Positions 7,451 to 16,078 of a DNA stretch of 64,000 nucleotides are shown piece by piece. This stretch comes from Thermoplasmata archaeon. GTDB taxonomy: Archaea; Thermoplasmatota; Thermoplasmata; Lutacidiplasmatales; UBA184. Location: the NCBI GenBank assembly GCA_021828195.1, contig JAKASQ010000002.1:212245-276244 (forward strand), written 5' to 3'. The notes beneath the pieces are model-generated. The model had not been told where the DNA came from, did not search any database, and saw only the letters and a list, made by a program, of their open reading frames with translations. The position numbers and the translations under genes are program-made. The stretch's first letter is position 1. Each line of letters starts with the position of its first letter.

Positions 7451-9652
7451 ATGACGCACGTTCGAAGCGAGTTGGCGGCCGCCATCCCCGGCATGATGCG
7501 GAACATCGACCAGATCCGCAACATCGGCATCGTCGCCCACATCCACCACGGCAAGACGACGCTCAGCGACAACCTGCTCGCGGCCGCCGGGATGATCTCC
7601 AACGAGCTCGCGGGAAAGCAGCTCTACCTCAACTTCGACGAGCAGGAGCAGGCCCGCCTGCTCACGATCAACAACGCGGATGTCACGATCGTCCACGAGT
7701 ACGAGAAGCAGAACTATCTGATCAACCTCATCGACACCCCGGGCCACGTGGACTTCGGGGGAGACGTGACGCGCGCGATGCGCGCGGTCGACGGCGCGAT
7801 CGTGGTGGTCTGCGCGGTCGAAGGGGTCATGGCCCAGACCGAGACCGTGCTGCGTCAGGCGCTGCGCGAGAAGGTCAAGCCGGTCCTGTTCATCAACAAG
7901 GTCGACCGTGCCATCAAGGAGCTCAAGCTCACTCCGGAATCGCTGCAAAGCCGCTTCGGAGCGATCATCAGTGAGGTCAACGAGCTGATCCGCCGAATGG
8001 CCCCGGAGGAGTTCATCGACGAGTGGAGCGTCGATCCTCGGGATGGCTCCGTCGCCTTCGGCTCGGGCTACGAGAACTGGGCGATCAGCGTCCCGTACAT
8101 GCAACGCACCGGGGTCAAGTTCCCCGACATCATCGAGTACGTCAGCACCGGTCGCCAGAAGGAGATCGCGCAGAAGGCCAAGATCAACGACGTGATCTTC
8201 GACATGGTCGTTCGTCACCTCCCCAGCCCCGCGATCGCTCAGAAGTACCGAATCCCGAACATCTGGCGCGGAGACCCGGCGAGCCCGGTCGGCCTGGCCA
8301 TGGCGGCGACGACGGCCGATGGACCGACGACGTTCATGGTCACGGACATCACCATGGACCCGAACGCCGGGGAGATCGCCACCGGTCGTCTGTTCTCCGG
8401 ACGTCTGACGAAGGGCATGGAGCTCACCGTTGCCGGCACCAAGATCAAGAACCGCGTGCAGCACGTCTCGCTCTACATGGGACCCGAACGGCTCATGGTG
8501 GAGGAGGCGACCGCCGGCAACATCGCCGCGGTCATCGGCCTCAGTGACGCGTTCGCAGGGACCACGATGTCGACCGATCCCACGATCGTCCCGTTCGAGG
8601 AGATCCGGCACGTTTCCGAACCCGTCGTCACGGTCGCTATCGAGCCGAAGCACATGGGCGACCTGCCGAAGCTGATCGAGGTGATGCGCAAGGTCGGCAA
8701 GGAGGACGCCTCGCTCAAGGTCGAGATCAATCAGGAGACGGGCGAGCACCTGATGTCGGGGATGGGCGAGCTCCACCTGGAGATCACCCAGTACCGGATC
8801 ATCAACGACTACAAGGTCGAGATCGTCGCATCGAAGCCGATCGTGGTGTACCGAGAGACGGTGCGCCAGCCGGGGGGTCCCTTCGAGGGCAAGTCCCCGA
8901 ACAAGCACAACCGTTTCTTCTTCGAGGTCGAGCGGCTCCCGGACGCGCTCATCCAGGCGATCAAGGACGGCGATATCCCGCAGGGAAAGTCGTTCAAGGA
9001 CATGAAGGCCCTCGTGACCCGGATGGAACAGCTCGGCATCGCGCGGGACGAAGGGCGCGGGCTCGTCGCGGTCATCGACACGAACATGCTGTTCGACGTG
9101 ACGAAGGGGATCCAGAACCTCAACGAGACGATGGACCTCATCGTCGATGCGTTCAAGGAAGCGATGGCGCGCGGCCCGCTCGCGAACGAGCGCGTGTACG
9201 GCCTCAAGGTCCGCCTCGTCGACGCGAAGCTCCACGAGGATTCGATCCATCGGGGCCCCGCTCAGACGATCCCGGCCTCCCGCTCCGGCATCTACGGAGC
9301 GATGGTGCTCGGCGACCGGATGCTCCTCGAACCGATCCAGAAGGTCACGATCAACGTGCCGCAGGAGGTCCTCGCGGGCTCGACGCGCCAGCTCCAGAGC
9401 CGTCGCGGCGAGATCATGGACATGACGAACGTCGGCGATCTTCAGACGGTCGTCGCGAAGGTCCCGGTGGCCGAGATGTTCGGATTCGCGTCCGACATCC
9501 GCAGCGCCGCGGCCGGTAAGGTGCTCTGGGCGACGGAGTCGATGGGCTTCGAGCCGGTCCCGCGCGAACTCCAGCCCAAGGTCGTCGCGGAGATCCGCCA
9601 GCGCCGCGGGCTCAAACCCGAGCCGTACGACGCGGCGTACTACTCCGGATAG
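7451..9652 (+). CDS. fusA: Elongation factor 2 with altered P-loop and switch I
   Basis: Translocation GTPase of the archaeal ribosome, 733 residues. Domains run in normal order: G domain, domain II, III, IV with the diphthamide motif LHEDSIHRGPAQ, and V. The conserved switch II DTPGHVDFGGDV and NKVD are intact. Two positions differ from what I know of the family: the P-loop reads AHIHHGKTT, with His32 replacing the near-universal Asp, and switch I reads ARLLTINN instead of ARGITI, so the Gly is Leu70 while the Mg-binding Thr72 remains. The codons are unambiguous (7544-7546 and 7658-7663). A GGAGGAA Shine-Dalgarno site precedes the ATG. It is the last gene of the operon; tuf (aEF-1A) does not follow. 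Confidence 0.97.
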   Translation: MTHVRSELAAAIPGMMRNIDQIRNIGIVAHIHHGKTTLSDNLLAAAGMISNELAGKQLYLNFDEQEQARLLTINNADVTIVHEYEKQNYLINLIDTPGHVDFGGDVTRAMRAVDGAIVVVCAVEGVMAQTETVLRQALREKVKPVLFINKVDRAIKELKLTPESLQSRFGAIISEVNELIRRMAPEEFIDEWSVDPRDGSVAFGSGYENWAISVPYMQRTGVKFPDIIEYVSTGRQKEIAQKAKINDVIFDMVVRHLPSPAIAQKYRIPNIWRGDPASPVGLAMAATTADGPTTFMVTDITMDPNAGEIATGRLFSGRLTKGMELTVAGTKIKNRVQHVSLYMGPERLMVEEATAGNIAAVIGLSDAFAGTTMSTDPTIVPFEEIRHVSEPVVTVAIEPKHMGDLPKLIEVMRKVGKEDASLKVEINQETGEHLMSGMGELHLEITQYRIINDYKVEIVASKPIVVYRETVRQPGGPFEGKSPNKHNRFFFEVERLPDALIQAIKDGDIPQGKSFKDMKALVTRMEQLGIARDEGRGLVAVIDTNMLFDVTKGIQNLNETMDLIVDAFKEAMARGPLANERVYGLKVRLVDAKLHEDSIHRGPAQTIPASRSGIYGAMVLGDRMLLEPIQKVTINVPQEVLAGSTRQLQSRRGEIMDMTNVGDLQTVVAKVPVAEMFGFASDIRSAAAGKVLWATESMGFEPVPRELQPKVVAEIRQRRGLKPEPYDAAYYSG

Positions 9653-9690
9653 GCCCGCTCCCCGGCCTCCGCCCGCCGAAGCGCAGAGGC

Positions 9691-9708
9691 CTCTCCATCG
9701 GTGGAGAG
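9691..9708 (+). terminator. Hairpin 39 bp after fusA
   Basis: CTCTCCA and TGGAGAG form a perfect 7-bp stem around a TCGG loop, followed by ATTGTT. The position just after the operon suggests a 3' end or RNA-stabilising hairpin; archaeal terminators usually depend on T-runs, which are short here. Confidence 0.4.
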
Positions 9709-9713
9709 ATTGT

Positions 9714-9812
9714 TACTACGCATCGTAGTAGGTTGGCGTTAGGAAGGAATTACCAACTACGAACCGTAGTAGGTATACGGCTCCCAAGATACTACGAATC
9801 GTAGTTGGTAAT
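9714..9812. repeat. Three palindromic sites, consensus ACTACG-N3-CGTAGT
   Basis: Three 15-bp palindromes with half-site ACTACG and a 3-nt spacer lie at 9715-9729, 9756-9770 and 9791-9805 (centre spacing 41 and 35 bp). Sites 2 and 3 extend to TACC(A/T)ACTACG half-sites, and the outer arms of sites 2 and 3 also form a perfect 14-bp inverted repeat (9749-9762 with 9799-9812). The block is markedly richer in A+T than its surroundings. It lies between the 3' ends of convergent fusA and ogt, so it is not an ordinary promoter operator for either. A TATA-like GGTATAC occurs at 9772-9778. Confidence 0.85.
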
Positions 9813-9832
9813 CGGCGAGGCGAGGTACGCGA

Positions 9833-10435
9833 TCAGTGGTTGGTCGACCGGTGCCGGGCCCAGTTCTTGGACGCGCCCTCGGCCGGGGAGTCGAGGGTCC
9901 GTTGGCGGGGCCGCGGTCCATCGGCGGAACGGGAGCGTAGCGGCCAGGAGTGCTCGCGCTCGAGCAACCAGCGCTTGCGCCAGAGGCCGAGTCCGAAGCC
10001 GGTGATCGCGCCCTCGCTCCCGACCACGCGGTGACACGGGATGACGATCGGGATCGGGTTGCGGGCCATCGAGCCGCCCACGGCCCGCGCCGAACCCGTG
10101 GTACCCGCCCGACGGGCGAGTTCGCCGTAGGTCACGGTCCGTCCGGCCGGCACTTCGCGCAGCCGGGCCCAGACCTTTCGGTCGAACTCCGAGGTCGTCT
10201 CGGGGTCGACATCGACGTCGAAATCGTCCCGAGTGCCCCGGAAGTACTCCAGAAGCTGCCTCGGAGGGCTGCCGGCGGGGAACGGGGGCTTGCGGCGCAC
10301 CGCTCCCACGGGCACCCCTGTCTGGGGCAGTCCCTTCTCGAGGAGGTCGACGACCCGGACCGATCGTCCCTGATAGACGACGCGGAAGATCCCGATCTGC
10401 GTCGCTACGTCCGCGACCTCGAGCCGTTCGACCAT
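9833..10435 (-). CDS. ogt: Methylated-DNA--protein-cysteine methyltransferase
   Basis: Suicide repair protein that transfers alkyl groups from O6-alkylguanine to its own cysteine. The 200-residue product has the active-site motif PIVIPCHRVVG, the upstream helix-turn-helix region (GRTVTYGELARRAGTTGSARAVGGSMARNP) and a short N-terminal domain. About 35 residues after the catalytic domain form a basic, low-complexity C-terminal tail not typical of the family. It is the third gene of a unit RNase J - radB - ogt with 16 and 42 nt gaps, so transcription probably starts upstream of RNase J. Confidence 0.93.
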   Translation of the reverse strand: MVERLEVADVATQIGIFRVVYQGRSVRVVDLLEKGLPQTGVPVGAVRRKPPFPAGSPPRQLLEYFRGTRDDFDVDVDPETTSEFDRKVWARLREVPAGRTVTYGELARRAGTTGSARAVGGSMARNPIPIVIPCHRVVGSEGAITGFGLGLWRKRWLLEREHSWPLRSRSADGPRPRQRTLDSPAEGASKNWARHRSTNH

Positions 10436-10477
10436 GCCCGATGGAGGTCTCGGGCGCTTATCTCCGTTGCCGGAAGG

Positions 10478-11161
10478 TCATGCAACGCCCGACGGGGTGA
10501 TGCGGAACTCCGCCGAACCCTCGGGCAGCGATCGGTGCTTGAGGAGGACCACCCGGCGCCGATCCCCCGACCCGCGATCGAACCGAAGGATCGTCTTCGC
10601 GGCGTGGTTGAGGAACGAGCCGCCGAGCGGCTCGATCGTTCCCTCCCGCATGCTTCGGTACACCTGGTTGGTGAAGAGCACGGGGACGCCCACCCCGAGG
10701 GCGGTGGCGACGAGGTCCGCGATCTGGAGGGAGAGCGCCTGGCGCGCCTCGTCCTCGACCGCGTCCGGGCGGGCGAGGCGATAGTAGTGCGTCGCGGAGT
10801 CCAGCACGATCAGCCCGACCGGACGCATTCCCTCCCGCGCGAGCATGCAGGCGGTCGCGACCGCACGCCCCTGCTCCTCCAGGCTCTTTGGAGAGGAGAG
10901 TAGGAGGTGGGAGAGCACGACCTCCCGGTCCTCTCCGGCCGTCGCGGTCAGGCGGTCTGCGCTAACCCCCTCGGTGTCGATGTAAAACACCCATCGTCCG
11001 GTCCGGGCGACGCGGCAGGTCACGGCGAGGCAAAAGATCGTCTTCCCCGTGCCGCCTTCGCCGTAGATCTCGGTGATCGAATCGGTCTCGAGACCCCCGC
11101 CGAGCAGGCGATCGACCGCCTCCGCTCCGGTCGGGCAATGATCGGCCGGCACGGGAGCCAC
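10478..11161 (-). CDS. radB: DNA repair and recombination protein RadB
   Basis: RecA/RadA paralogue that assists homologous recombination. The 227-residue single ATPase domain has Walker A GEGGTGKT (34-41), a Walker B LIVLDS, and the N-terminal start CPTGAEAVDRLLGGGLE typical of RadB. It lacks the helix-hairpin-helix domain of RadA, and 227 residues is the normal RadB size. It sits between RNase J and ogt on the same strand, so two of the three genes act in DNA repair. Confidence 0.92.
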   Translation of the reverse strand: MAPVPADHCPTGAEAVDRLLGGGLETDSITEIYGEGGTGKTIFCLAVTCRVARTGRWVFYIDTEGVSADRLTATAGEDREVVLSHLLLSSPKSLEEQGRAVATACMLAREGMRPVGLIVLDSATHYYRLARPDAVEDEARQALSLQIADLVATALGVGVPVLFTNQVYRSMREGTIEPLGGSFLNHAAKTILRFDRGSGDRRRVVLLKHRSLPEGSAEFRITPSGVA

Positions 11162-11177
11162 TACACAGGACGTGGGC

Positions 11178-12539
11178 TTAACGGCTCACGCCGGCCGATC
11201 CACCGATGGGATAGGATTGGCGAAGCTCCGGCGGGACCACCCGGCCGGAGTGGGCACGGAACGCTTCGGGGTTCTCCGTGTGGATCGGGAAGACGGTCCC
11301 GGCTCGCACCTGATCGAGCAGCGACATCAGTTCCGGGCCGCTCGCGTGCCCGCTCGCGTGCGCCTGGAAGAACGTCAGCCCGAAGTGATCGAGCCATCGA
11401 TGCAGGACCTCATCAGAGACGTCGTCCTCGCTGAACGGCTCGCTCATCGAGTGGATGAACGGGCTGCTCGAGGGGGGTCTCAGGTCGATCATCTCTGGGA
11501 AGTGATAGAAGTCGAGGGCGAGCAGGTAGCGGCCCCCGGTCCGCCGGACCTCTTCCGCGGGGAGCGCGGCATCGAGGAACGGGCGCTCCCACAGGTACGT
11601 CATCCGCTTCTTGCGCGCGTAGACGGATAGGCCCGGGCTCTTTCCGGGGATCGGAACCGCTCCCGCGGGAAAGAGCGGCGCCATCGCGTTCAACAGAAAC
11701 GCGGTCCGAGAGGAGACGAGGAGCTCGCGGCCGGCGGCCCGGGCGGCGGCATGGAGCGTCAGGAGGCGGTCCACGTCCCGTGGATACGTGCAGGCGAGCG
11801 CGATATCGTGCGTGGATCCGAGGACGCGGTCGACTTCGCGGCGCACCCCGTCCTCCGAGAAGTTCATACGCGGGTCGTTGCCCGCCCGTGTGCCTTCGAT
11901 GGCGATCGCGTCCACCTGCTCGGCCTCGACCGCCTCGAAGAACGCGTGGGTGTCGGCGGCGCGGGGTCCATGGTGGCGGAAGTCGCCCGTGTACGCGATC
12001 GATCCCTCAGAGGTCCGGACGATGTAGCCGTAGGCGAACGGGATCGAGTGATCTACCGGGTGGGGTACGACCTCGATCCCTCCGACGTGTACGGGCATGC
12101 GGTCCTCGAAGATCCTCCAGTCGTGTTCCCCGTACTTCTGTCCCGTCGACTGCGAGATCGCTTCGAGCAGCGCACGCGTTCCCTTCCCAACGTAGACGGG
12201 GATCTCCGGGTCGATGTACTGCAGGTAGCCGGCGTGGTCGGCGTGCGCATGGGTCAGGAAGACCCCCTGGAACTCCGGTGCGCGATACGCGAGGTCCGCC
12301 CCCGAGAGCGCGGCCTCGGAGTAGAGCCCCTCGACGCGAGGGATGAGATCGAACTCGAGCAGGTCCTTGATAGGGCTCGCAGTCCGGGGCTGCAGGAAGT
12401 CCACATAGAACTGCTCGAACGCGGGCGAGAAGGATGGGCCGAAATCGAAGAGAATGCGCTCGCCGCCCTCCTCGATGACGATCTTGTTCCCCCCGATCTC
12501 TCGAACGCCGCCGAGGAAGGAGACGGTGGACCGGGCCAT
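11178..12539 (-). CDS. rnj: RNase J family metallo-beta-lactamase ribonuclease
   Basis: Predicted 5'-3' exo/endoribonuclease of the metallo-beta-lactamase fold, 453 residues. Key features are the N-terminal GGVREIGGNKI, HAHADH (97-102, zinc ligands), HPVDHS, YTGDFRHHG and the C-terminal FQAHASGHASG and PIHTENPE motifs of the beta-CASP group. The length agrees with archaeal RNase J. It heads a unit with radB and ogt. The exact activity (RNase J versus a related beta-CASP nuclease) cannot be fixed from sequence alone; substrate RNAs are unknown. Confidence 0.85.
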   Translation of the reverse strand: MARSTVSFLGGVREIGGNKIVIEEGGERILFDFGPSFSPAFEQFYVDFLQPRTASPIKDLLEFDLIPRVEGLYSEAALSGADLAYRAPEFQGVFLTHAHADHAGYLQYIDPEIPVYVGKGTRALLEAISQSTGQKYGEHDWRIFEDRMPVHVGGIEVVPHPVDHSIPFAYGYIVRTSEGSIAYTGDFRHHGPRAADTHAFFEAVEAEQVDAIAIEGTRAGNDPRMNFSEDGVRREVDRVLGSTHDIALACTYPRDVDRLLTLHAAARAAGRELLVSSRTAFLLNAMAPLFPAGAVPIPGKSPGLSVYARKKRMTYLWERPFLDAALPAEEVRRTGGRYLLALDFYHFPEMIDLRPPSSSPFIHSMSEPFSEDDVSDEVLHRWLDHFGLTFFQAHASGHASGPELMSLLDQVRAGTVFPIHTENPEAFRAHSGRVVPPELRQSYPIGGSAGVSR

Positions 12540-12601
12540 GATCAGTTCCGGGGAATCTCCGGGAAGGCATAGCGGTTAGCGCTCGAGCCGATCGGGGACG
12601 G

Positions 12602-15600
12602 TCATGGCCCCGGTCCCCCCGGCCGCCGCGGTCGCACCAGGAGCCACGCGGCACCGATCGCGGCCACAGCGACCGTCGAGGCCAGGGCGGCCCAGGCCCA
12701 GGACGGAACGCCGCCCGATCCGGGACTCGAGGGGTTCGACGATTGGTAGGCGACGAAGGTGACGTCGAGGGACGTGTTCTTCCCGTCGATCGCGATCGAC
12801 CCGTATGTCGGCGTCGCGTCGAACCCGCTCGAATTCACGGCGAAGGAGTACGTCCCGTTCGGCATCATCCAGTCGGTGGATGGGGTGGAGAGGTTGCGCG
12901 TGGCCGGTCCGACCGAAATACTCCATCGGGTCCCAGCGGGCAGCCCGGTCTCCTCAACGTGCAACGTGTATGTCACCACGATCCCCAGATACCGGACCGA
13001 GATGTTCTCTTCGAGGCCAATCACCCAGAACGAACCCGTGGCCCCCGCTGCGCTGAACCCGCCCACGCTCCCGAAGATGTAGGAGTAGCTGCCGTTCCTC
13101 AGACTGAAGGAGATCGACGTGGAGGAGGTACGGACCTCGGGAGATCCGTTCAGGGCGACCGACCAGATGGTCCCGGCCGGCAAGCCGGATTCTTCGAACT
13201 GGACAAGGTAGGTGCCCGGCGTCAGGACGTAGGAGACGAAGATCGTCCGGGAGGTCCCGTTCATCTCCACCGTTCCGGCCGCCGGCGTCACGGTGTAGCC
13301 TCCGACGCCCTGGATCGAGAAGTCGTAGGTACCGTTCGGAACATCGAACACGATGGAGAAGGTGGCGGATCGGATCGTCGAGCCGTTCACCGATACCGAC
13401 CAATTCACCTCCGCCGGCAGTCCGACTTCGTGAAAGGCGACGGGGTACTCCGTCGGCGGGGCCGGACCCACCGCCCGGAGCGAGTACCACGGCTCGATCC
13501 CCTCGCCACCGATCACCGGATTGCTGTTGAGGCTCGCGGCATTGACCCACGACGCGTAGGTCTGCGGATCGGACTCCTGGTAGGTGTACACATAGAGCGC
13601 GAGCAGGTTCGCGACATGCTCGACCTCGTTGTAGACCAGCGTCCGGTACGGGCCGGGGGAGAGCAGGCTCGCGGTCGAGATCCATGTCGCCATCGATTGG
13701 TACGCCACCCCCTGGCACTCCGTGGCGATGAACGACGAGCCGGCCCAGTGAATCAGGTCCGCCCACGAGCCGTTGGCGTAGCCGCACGAGGGGCTGTCGA
13801 ACTGAGGACGGGCGAGCTGCGGGGCCAAGGAGTCGGAGTAGGGCCACGACTCGTTGGACGCATAGAGACGGCCGACCACGGCGTTCGGGTCCGCGAACGC
13901 GGCGGTGGATCCGGCCCCGATGGTCGTGTACGGGGACTGGCCCGGGGCGAACGTGCAGGGAGACGGACCGACCTTGTACGCCCCGCACTCCGGCCCGAGC
14001 ACGTACGGCTGAAGGGTTCCATGGCTGAGGTTGGCGATCGATTGGCTCCACGCGGTGAGCTGACCGATGGTAAGGGGTCCCGAGTCGGCCCCGCTGGGCG
14101 AGGTCGAGTACATGATTGGGAAGCGGCACGGCTGGGCCGAGGAGCATTGGCTCAATTCAGGATCGTAGAGTTCCGAGGTCGACAGCGTGGTCTGCCCCCA
14201 GTACCACGCAGCGCTTCCCGGAACGTTCGCGCTGGCCACCGGATCTGCGGATGGCCAGGTGACGTTCGCGGGGTACTCGTGGCCGAGGTACCGGGGGATC
14301 GCGCCGCCGTAGTCGAGCCCGTACGGCGCCCCGTAGCTCGTCCGAAGGGTGGGGGCGAGGGAGGTGTACGGGTAGGCCAGACTGAGGAACTCGCGTAGCC
14401 CGTTGAAGCTGAGGAAATCCGCCGGGACGTTGAGCCAGCCGGTCGGGTCGATCTGGCGTTCGTTCACCACGTCGAACTTCAGATCGTACGTCTGAAAGTT
14501 GGTCCGAAGGGTCGGGACGCTCATCTCGCCGATCTTGCCGGCTGTATAGAGCGCGTCGAACGCCGCGGCATCCGCCGGAGCGATCGTGGCGACCGCGGCG
14601 CGACCGGAGAGGTACTCCTTCACGCCGAGGGTGTCGTTCGATTCGTAGAACATGTTCACGGTGGGAAAGTACGTTCCCGGGAGGGGCTCGCAGCCTAGGG
14701 TGCCGGCGCAGCCCGTAGGGGATCGGTAGACCGGGCTCGCTCCGAGGACGTAGCCGGTGCGCGGGTCGATGCTCTCGAGCGAGTACGGACCCGATCCCAC
14801 GGCAATCCACTCTACCGACGGCTGGGGGGTCAGCGGGTGGACATCCGCGAGGAGTTCGAGCCGATCCCAGGCGGTGGAGGGAACGGTGTGGAGGAAGTCC
14901 TGGAAACCGGTCGAGTTGGAGCCGGTCGCGGCACCCGGGAGGAGGCACGGCCCATCCCCGTAGGGGGCGGTGGTCCCATTGAACCCATCGACGCCCGCGC
15001 CGACGAACGAGAACCAGCCGCACGGTTCGATGCTCGTGCCGGTCGGGCTTGCCAGCATGCTCAGCAGCGCCGGCCAGGAGGTGCCGCTCCCGTTCGCAAC
15101 GAACGTCACGCATCCGCTCGCGGCGAGCGCGGACGCCGGGCAGTAGGTCGAGTCGTTCACGAGGATCGACGACAGGACGTTCTGGGGGGTGTTGTTGTAC
15201 GGATAGTGGATCCCATCGTCCCAGCTCGGGTTTCCTGCCGGGAGAAGGGCCTGGGAGATGATCCAACCCGGCGTGCTACCGGGGGTCGGGAGGTTCGCGA
15301 AGGCTTCGAGCCGTGCGAAGGAGAAGAGCACGTCGGACGGGTAGACGGGCCAGCCCACTCCGGTCTTGGAGTCGTAGAACCGGGCCGCCGGATCAACGGG
15401 GAACGTATAGAACTGCGGCGAGCCCATCGATCCGTTCGCGATGAGGGAAGTCCCGAAGAGCTGCTGGCACTGAGCGGTCCCCGGCACGCATGTTGCGAGC
15501 TCGGGCACGAACGAAGAGGTCGCGTTGCCGTCGTACGTGATCAGCGTCTGATAGATGTTCAGGATCGCTTCCACGGAGGCCGGATCGGACGCGACGGCGG

Positions 15601-15817
15601 GATCCAGGGTTTGCACCCCCGACGTGATCGAGTAGACGTTGATCGGACCGGGGGCCGAGGGCGCGCGCACCGGGGATGGAGCACACATCGTGCAAGGAGC
15701 GGTGGGGGCCGGCGCCCCCACGACCGGAAGGCCCCCGAGCACGATCAGGATCGCCGTCGCGCTGACCGTGGCGACTGCGAGCGGAGCGCAGGGTCGCCGG
15801 TCGGTTCGCCACATCAT
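12602..15817 (-). CDS. Surface-anchored family-5 solute (peptide)-binding protein with ESGLPxG repeats
   Basis: Large extracellular protein of 1071 residues. After a signal segment (basic MMWRTDRRP then a hydrophobic stretch ending near VVGAP) comes a domain of about 770 residues resembling ABC-type oligopeptide-binding proteins (VYSITSGVQTLDPAVASDP, YPSDVLFSFARLE, GSGPYSLESIDP). From about residue 790 three ~85-residue repeats each begin with a GLPAG-type motif followed by WS (HEVGLPAEVNWS, EESGLPAGTIWS, EETGLPAGTRWS), then a SGG linker and a C-terminal transmembrane segment with basic end. Many NGT/NSS sites could be glycosylated. No permease or ATPase gene lies nearby. ATG 15817 (ATGATG) is chosen over GTG 15868, which would lie almost on the TATA box. 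Confidence 0.85.
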   Translation of the reverse strand: MMWRTDRRPCAPLAVATVSATAILIVLGGLPVVGAPAPTAPCTMCAPSPVRAPSAPGPINVYSITSGVQTLDPAVASDPASVEAILNIYQTLITYDGNATSSFVPELATCVPGTAQCQQLFGTSLIANGSMGSPQFYTFPVDPAARFYDSKTGVGWPVYPSDVLFSFARLEAFANLPTPGSTPGWIISQALLPAGNPSWDDGIHYPYNNTPQNVLSSILVNDSTYCPASALAASGCVTFVANGSGTSWPALLSMLASPTGTSIEPCGWFSFVGAGVDGFNGTTAPYGDGPCLLPGAATGSNSTGFQDFLHTVPSTAWDRLELLADVHPLTPQPSVEWIAVGSGPYSLESIDPRTGYVLGASPVYRSPTGCAGTLGCEPLPGTYFPTVNMFYESNDTLGVKEYLSGRAAVATIAPADAAAFDALYTAGKIGEMSVPTLRTNFQTYDLKFDVVNERQIDPTGWLNVPADFLSFNGLREFLSLAYPYTSLAPTLRTSYGAPYGLDYGGAIPRYLGHEYPANVTWPSADPVASANVPGSAAWYWGQTTLSTSELYDPELSQCSSAQPCRFPIMYSTSPSGADSGPLTIGQLTAWSQSIANLSHGTLQPYVLGPECGAYKVGPSPCTFAPGQSPYTTIGAGSTAAFADPNAVVGRLYASNESWPYSDSLAPQLARPQFDSPSCGYANGSWADLIHWAGSSFIATECQGVAYQSMATWISTASLLSPGPYRTLVYNEVEHVANLLALYVYTYQESDPQTYASWVNAASLNSNPVIGGEGIEPWYSLRAVGPAPPTEYPVAFHEVGLPAEVNWSVSVNGSTIRSATFSIVFDVPNGTYDFSIQGVGGYTVTPAAGTVEMNGTSRTIFVSYVLTPGTYLVQFEESGLPAGTIWSVALNGSPEVRTSSTSISFSLRNGSYSYIFGSVGGFSAAGATGSFWVIGLEENISVRYLGIVVTYTLHVEETGLPAGTRWSISVGPATRNLSTPSTDWMMPNGTYSFAVNSSGFDATPTYGSIAIDGKNTSLDVTFVAYQSSNPSSPGSGGVPSWAWAALASTVAVAAIGAAWLLVRPRRPGGPGP

Positions 15818-15870
15818 CGGAGGCCCGCTCGCCTTCGAGCGCGCGGATTGCGCGACTAGGCCGGCCACCT

Positions 15871-15880
15871 GTATATTACC
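15871..15880 (-). promoter_or_regulatory. TATA box for the surface binding protein
   Basis: On the minus strand GGTAATATAC follows a G-run. Transcription should begin near 15848, giving a leader of about 30 nt to the ATG at 15817. Confidence 0.5.
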
Positions 15881-15914
15881 CCCCCGCGGGAGCCGGTGGG
15901 GAGGAGTGGAGGGC

Positions 15915-16049
15915 TCAGCGTGCCTTCAGTACTTTCTTGACGTTGGGGTGTTCCTTGGTGAAGATCTTGCCGCCGCAGTTGTCGCAGCGAACCCCGAAGA
16001 GGTTCGCGTCGGAGGGGAGGGCCTCCCCGCACCGGATGCACCGGAACAT
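15915..16049 (-). CDS. rpoP: RNA polymerase subunit P (Rpo12)
   Basis: A 44-residue zinc-ribbon subunit of archaeal RNA polymerase. CIRCGEAL and CDNCGGKIF supply the two CxxC pairs, and the C-terminal KKVLKAR matches the usual ending. The ATG at 16049 is preceded by GGAGGAG. It is the last gene of the exosome superoperon, 29 nt after eL43; a CCTTAAGG near 16080 might also give it its own start. It is shorter than the long overlapping open frame in this region, which is otherwise a shadow. Confidence 0.88.
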   Translation of the reverse strand: MFRCIRCGEALPSDANLFGVRCDNCGGKIFTKEHPNVKKVLKAR

Positions 16050-16078
16050 GACTTGCTCCTCCACGAAACCCGGCGGCC

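Noticed and set aside
9714..9812. The three palindromes as a CRISPR array
   Set aside because: Repeats are short palindromes with only three copies, unequal spacing and spacers that partly belong to the symmetry; no cas genes are in the window.
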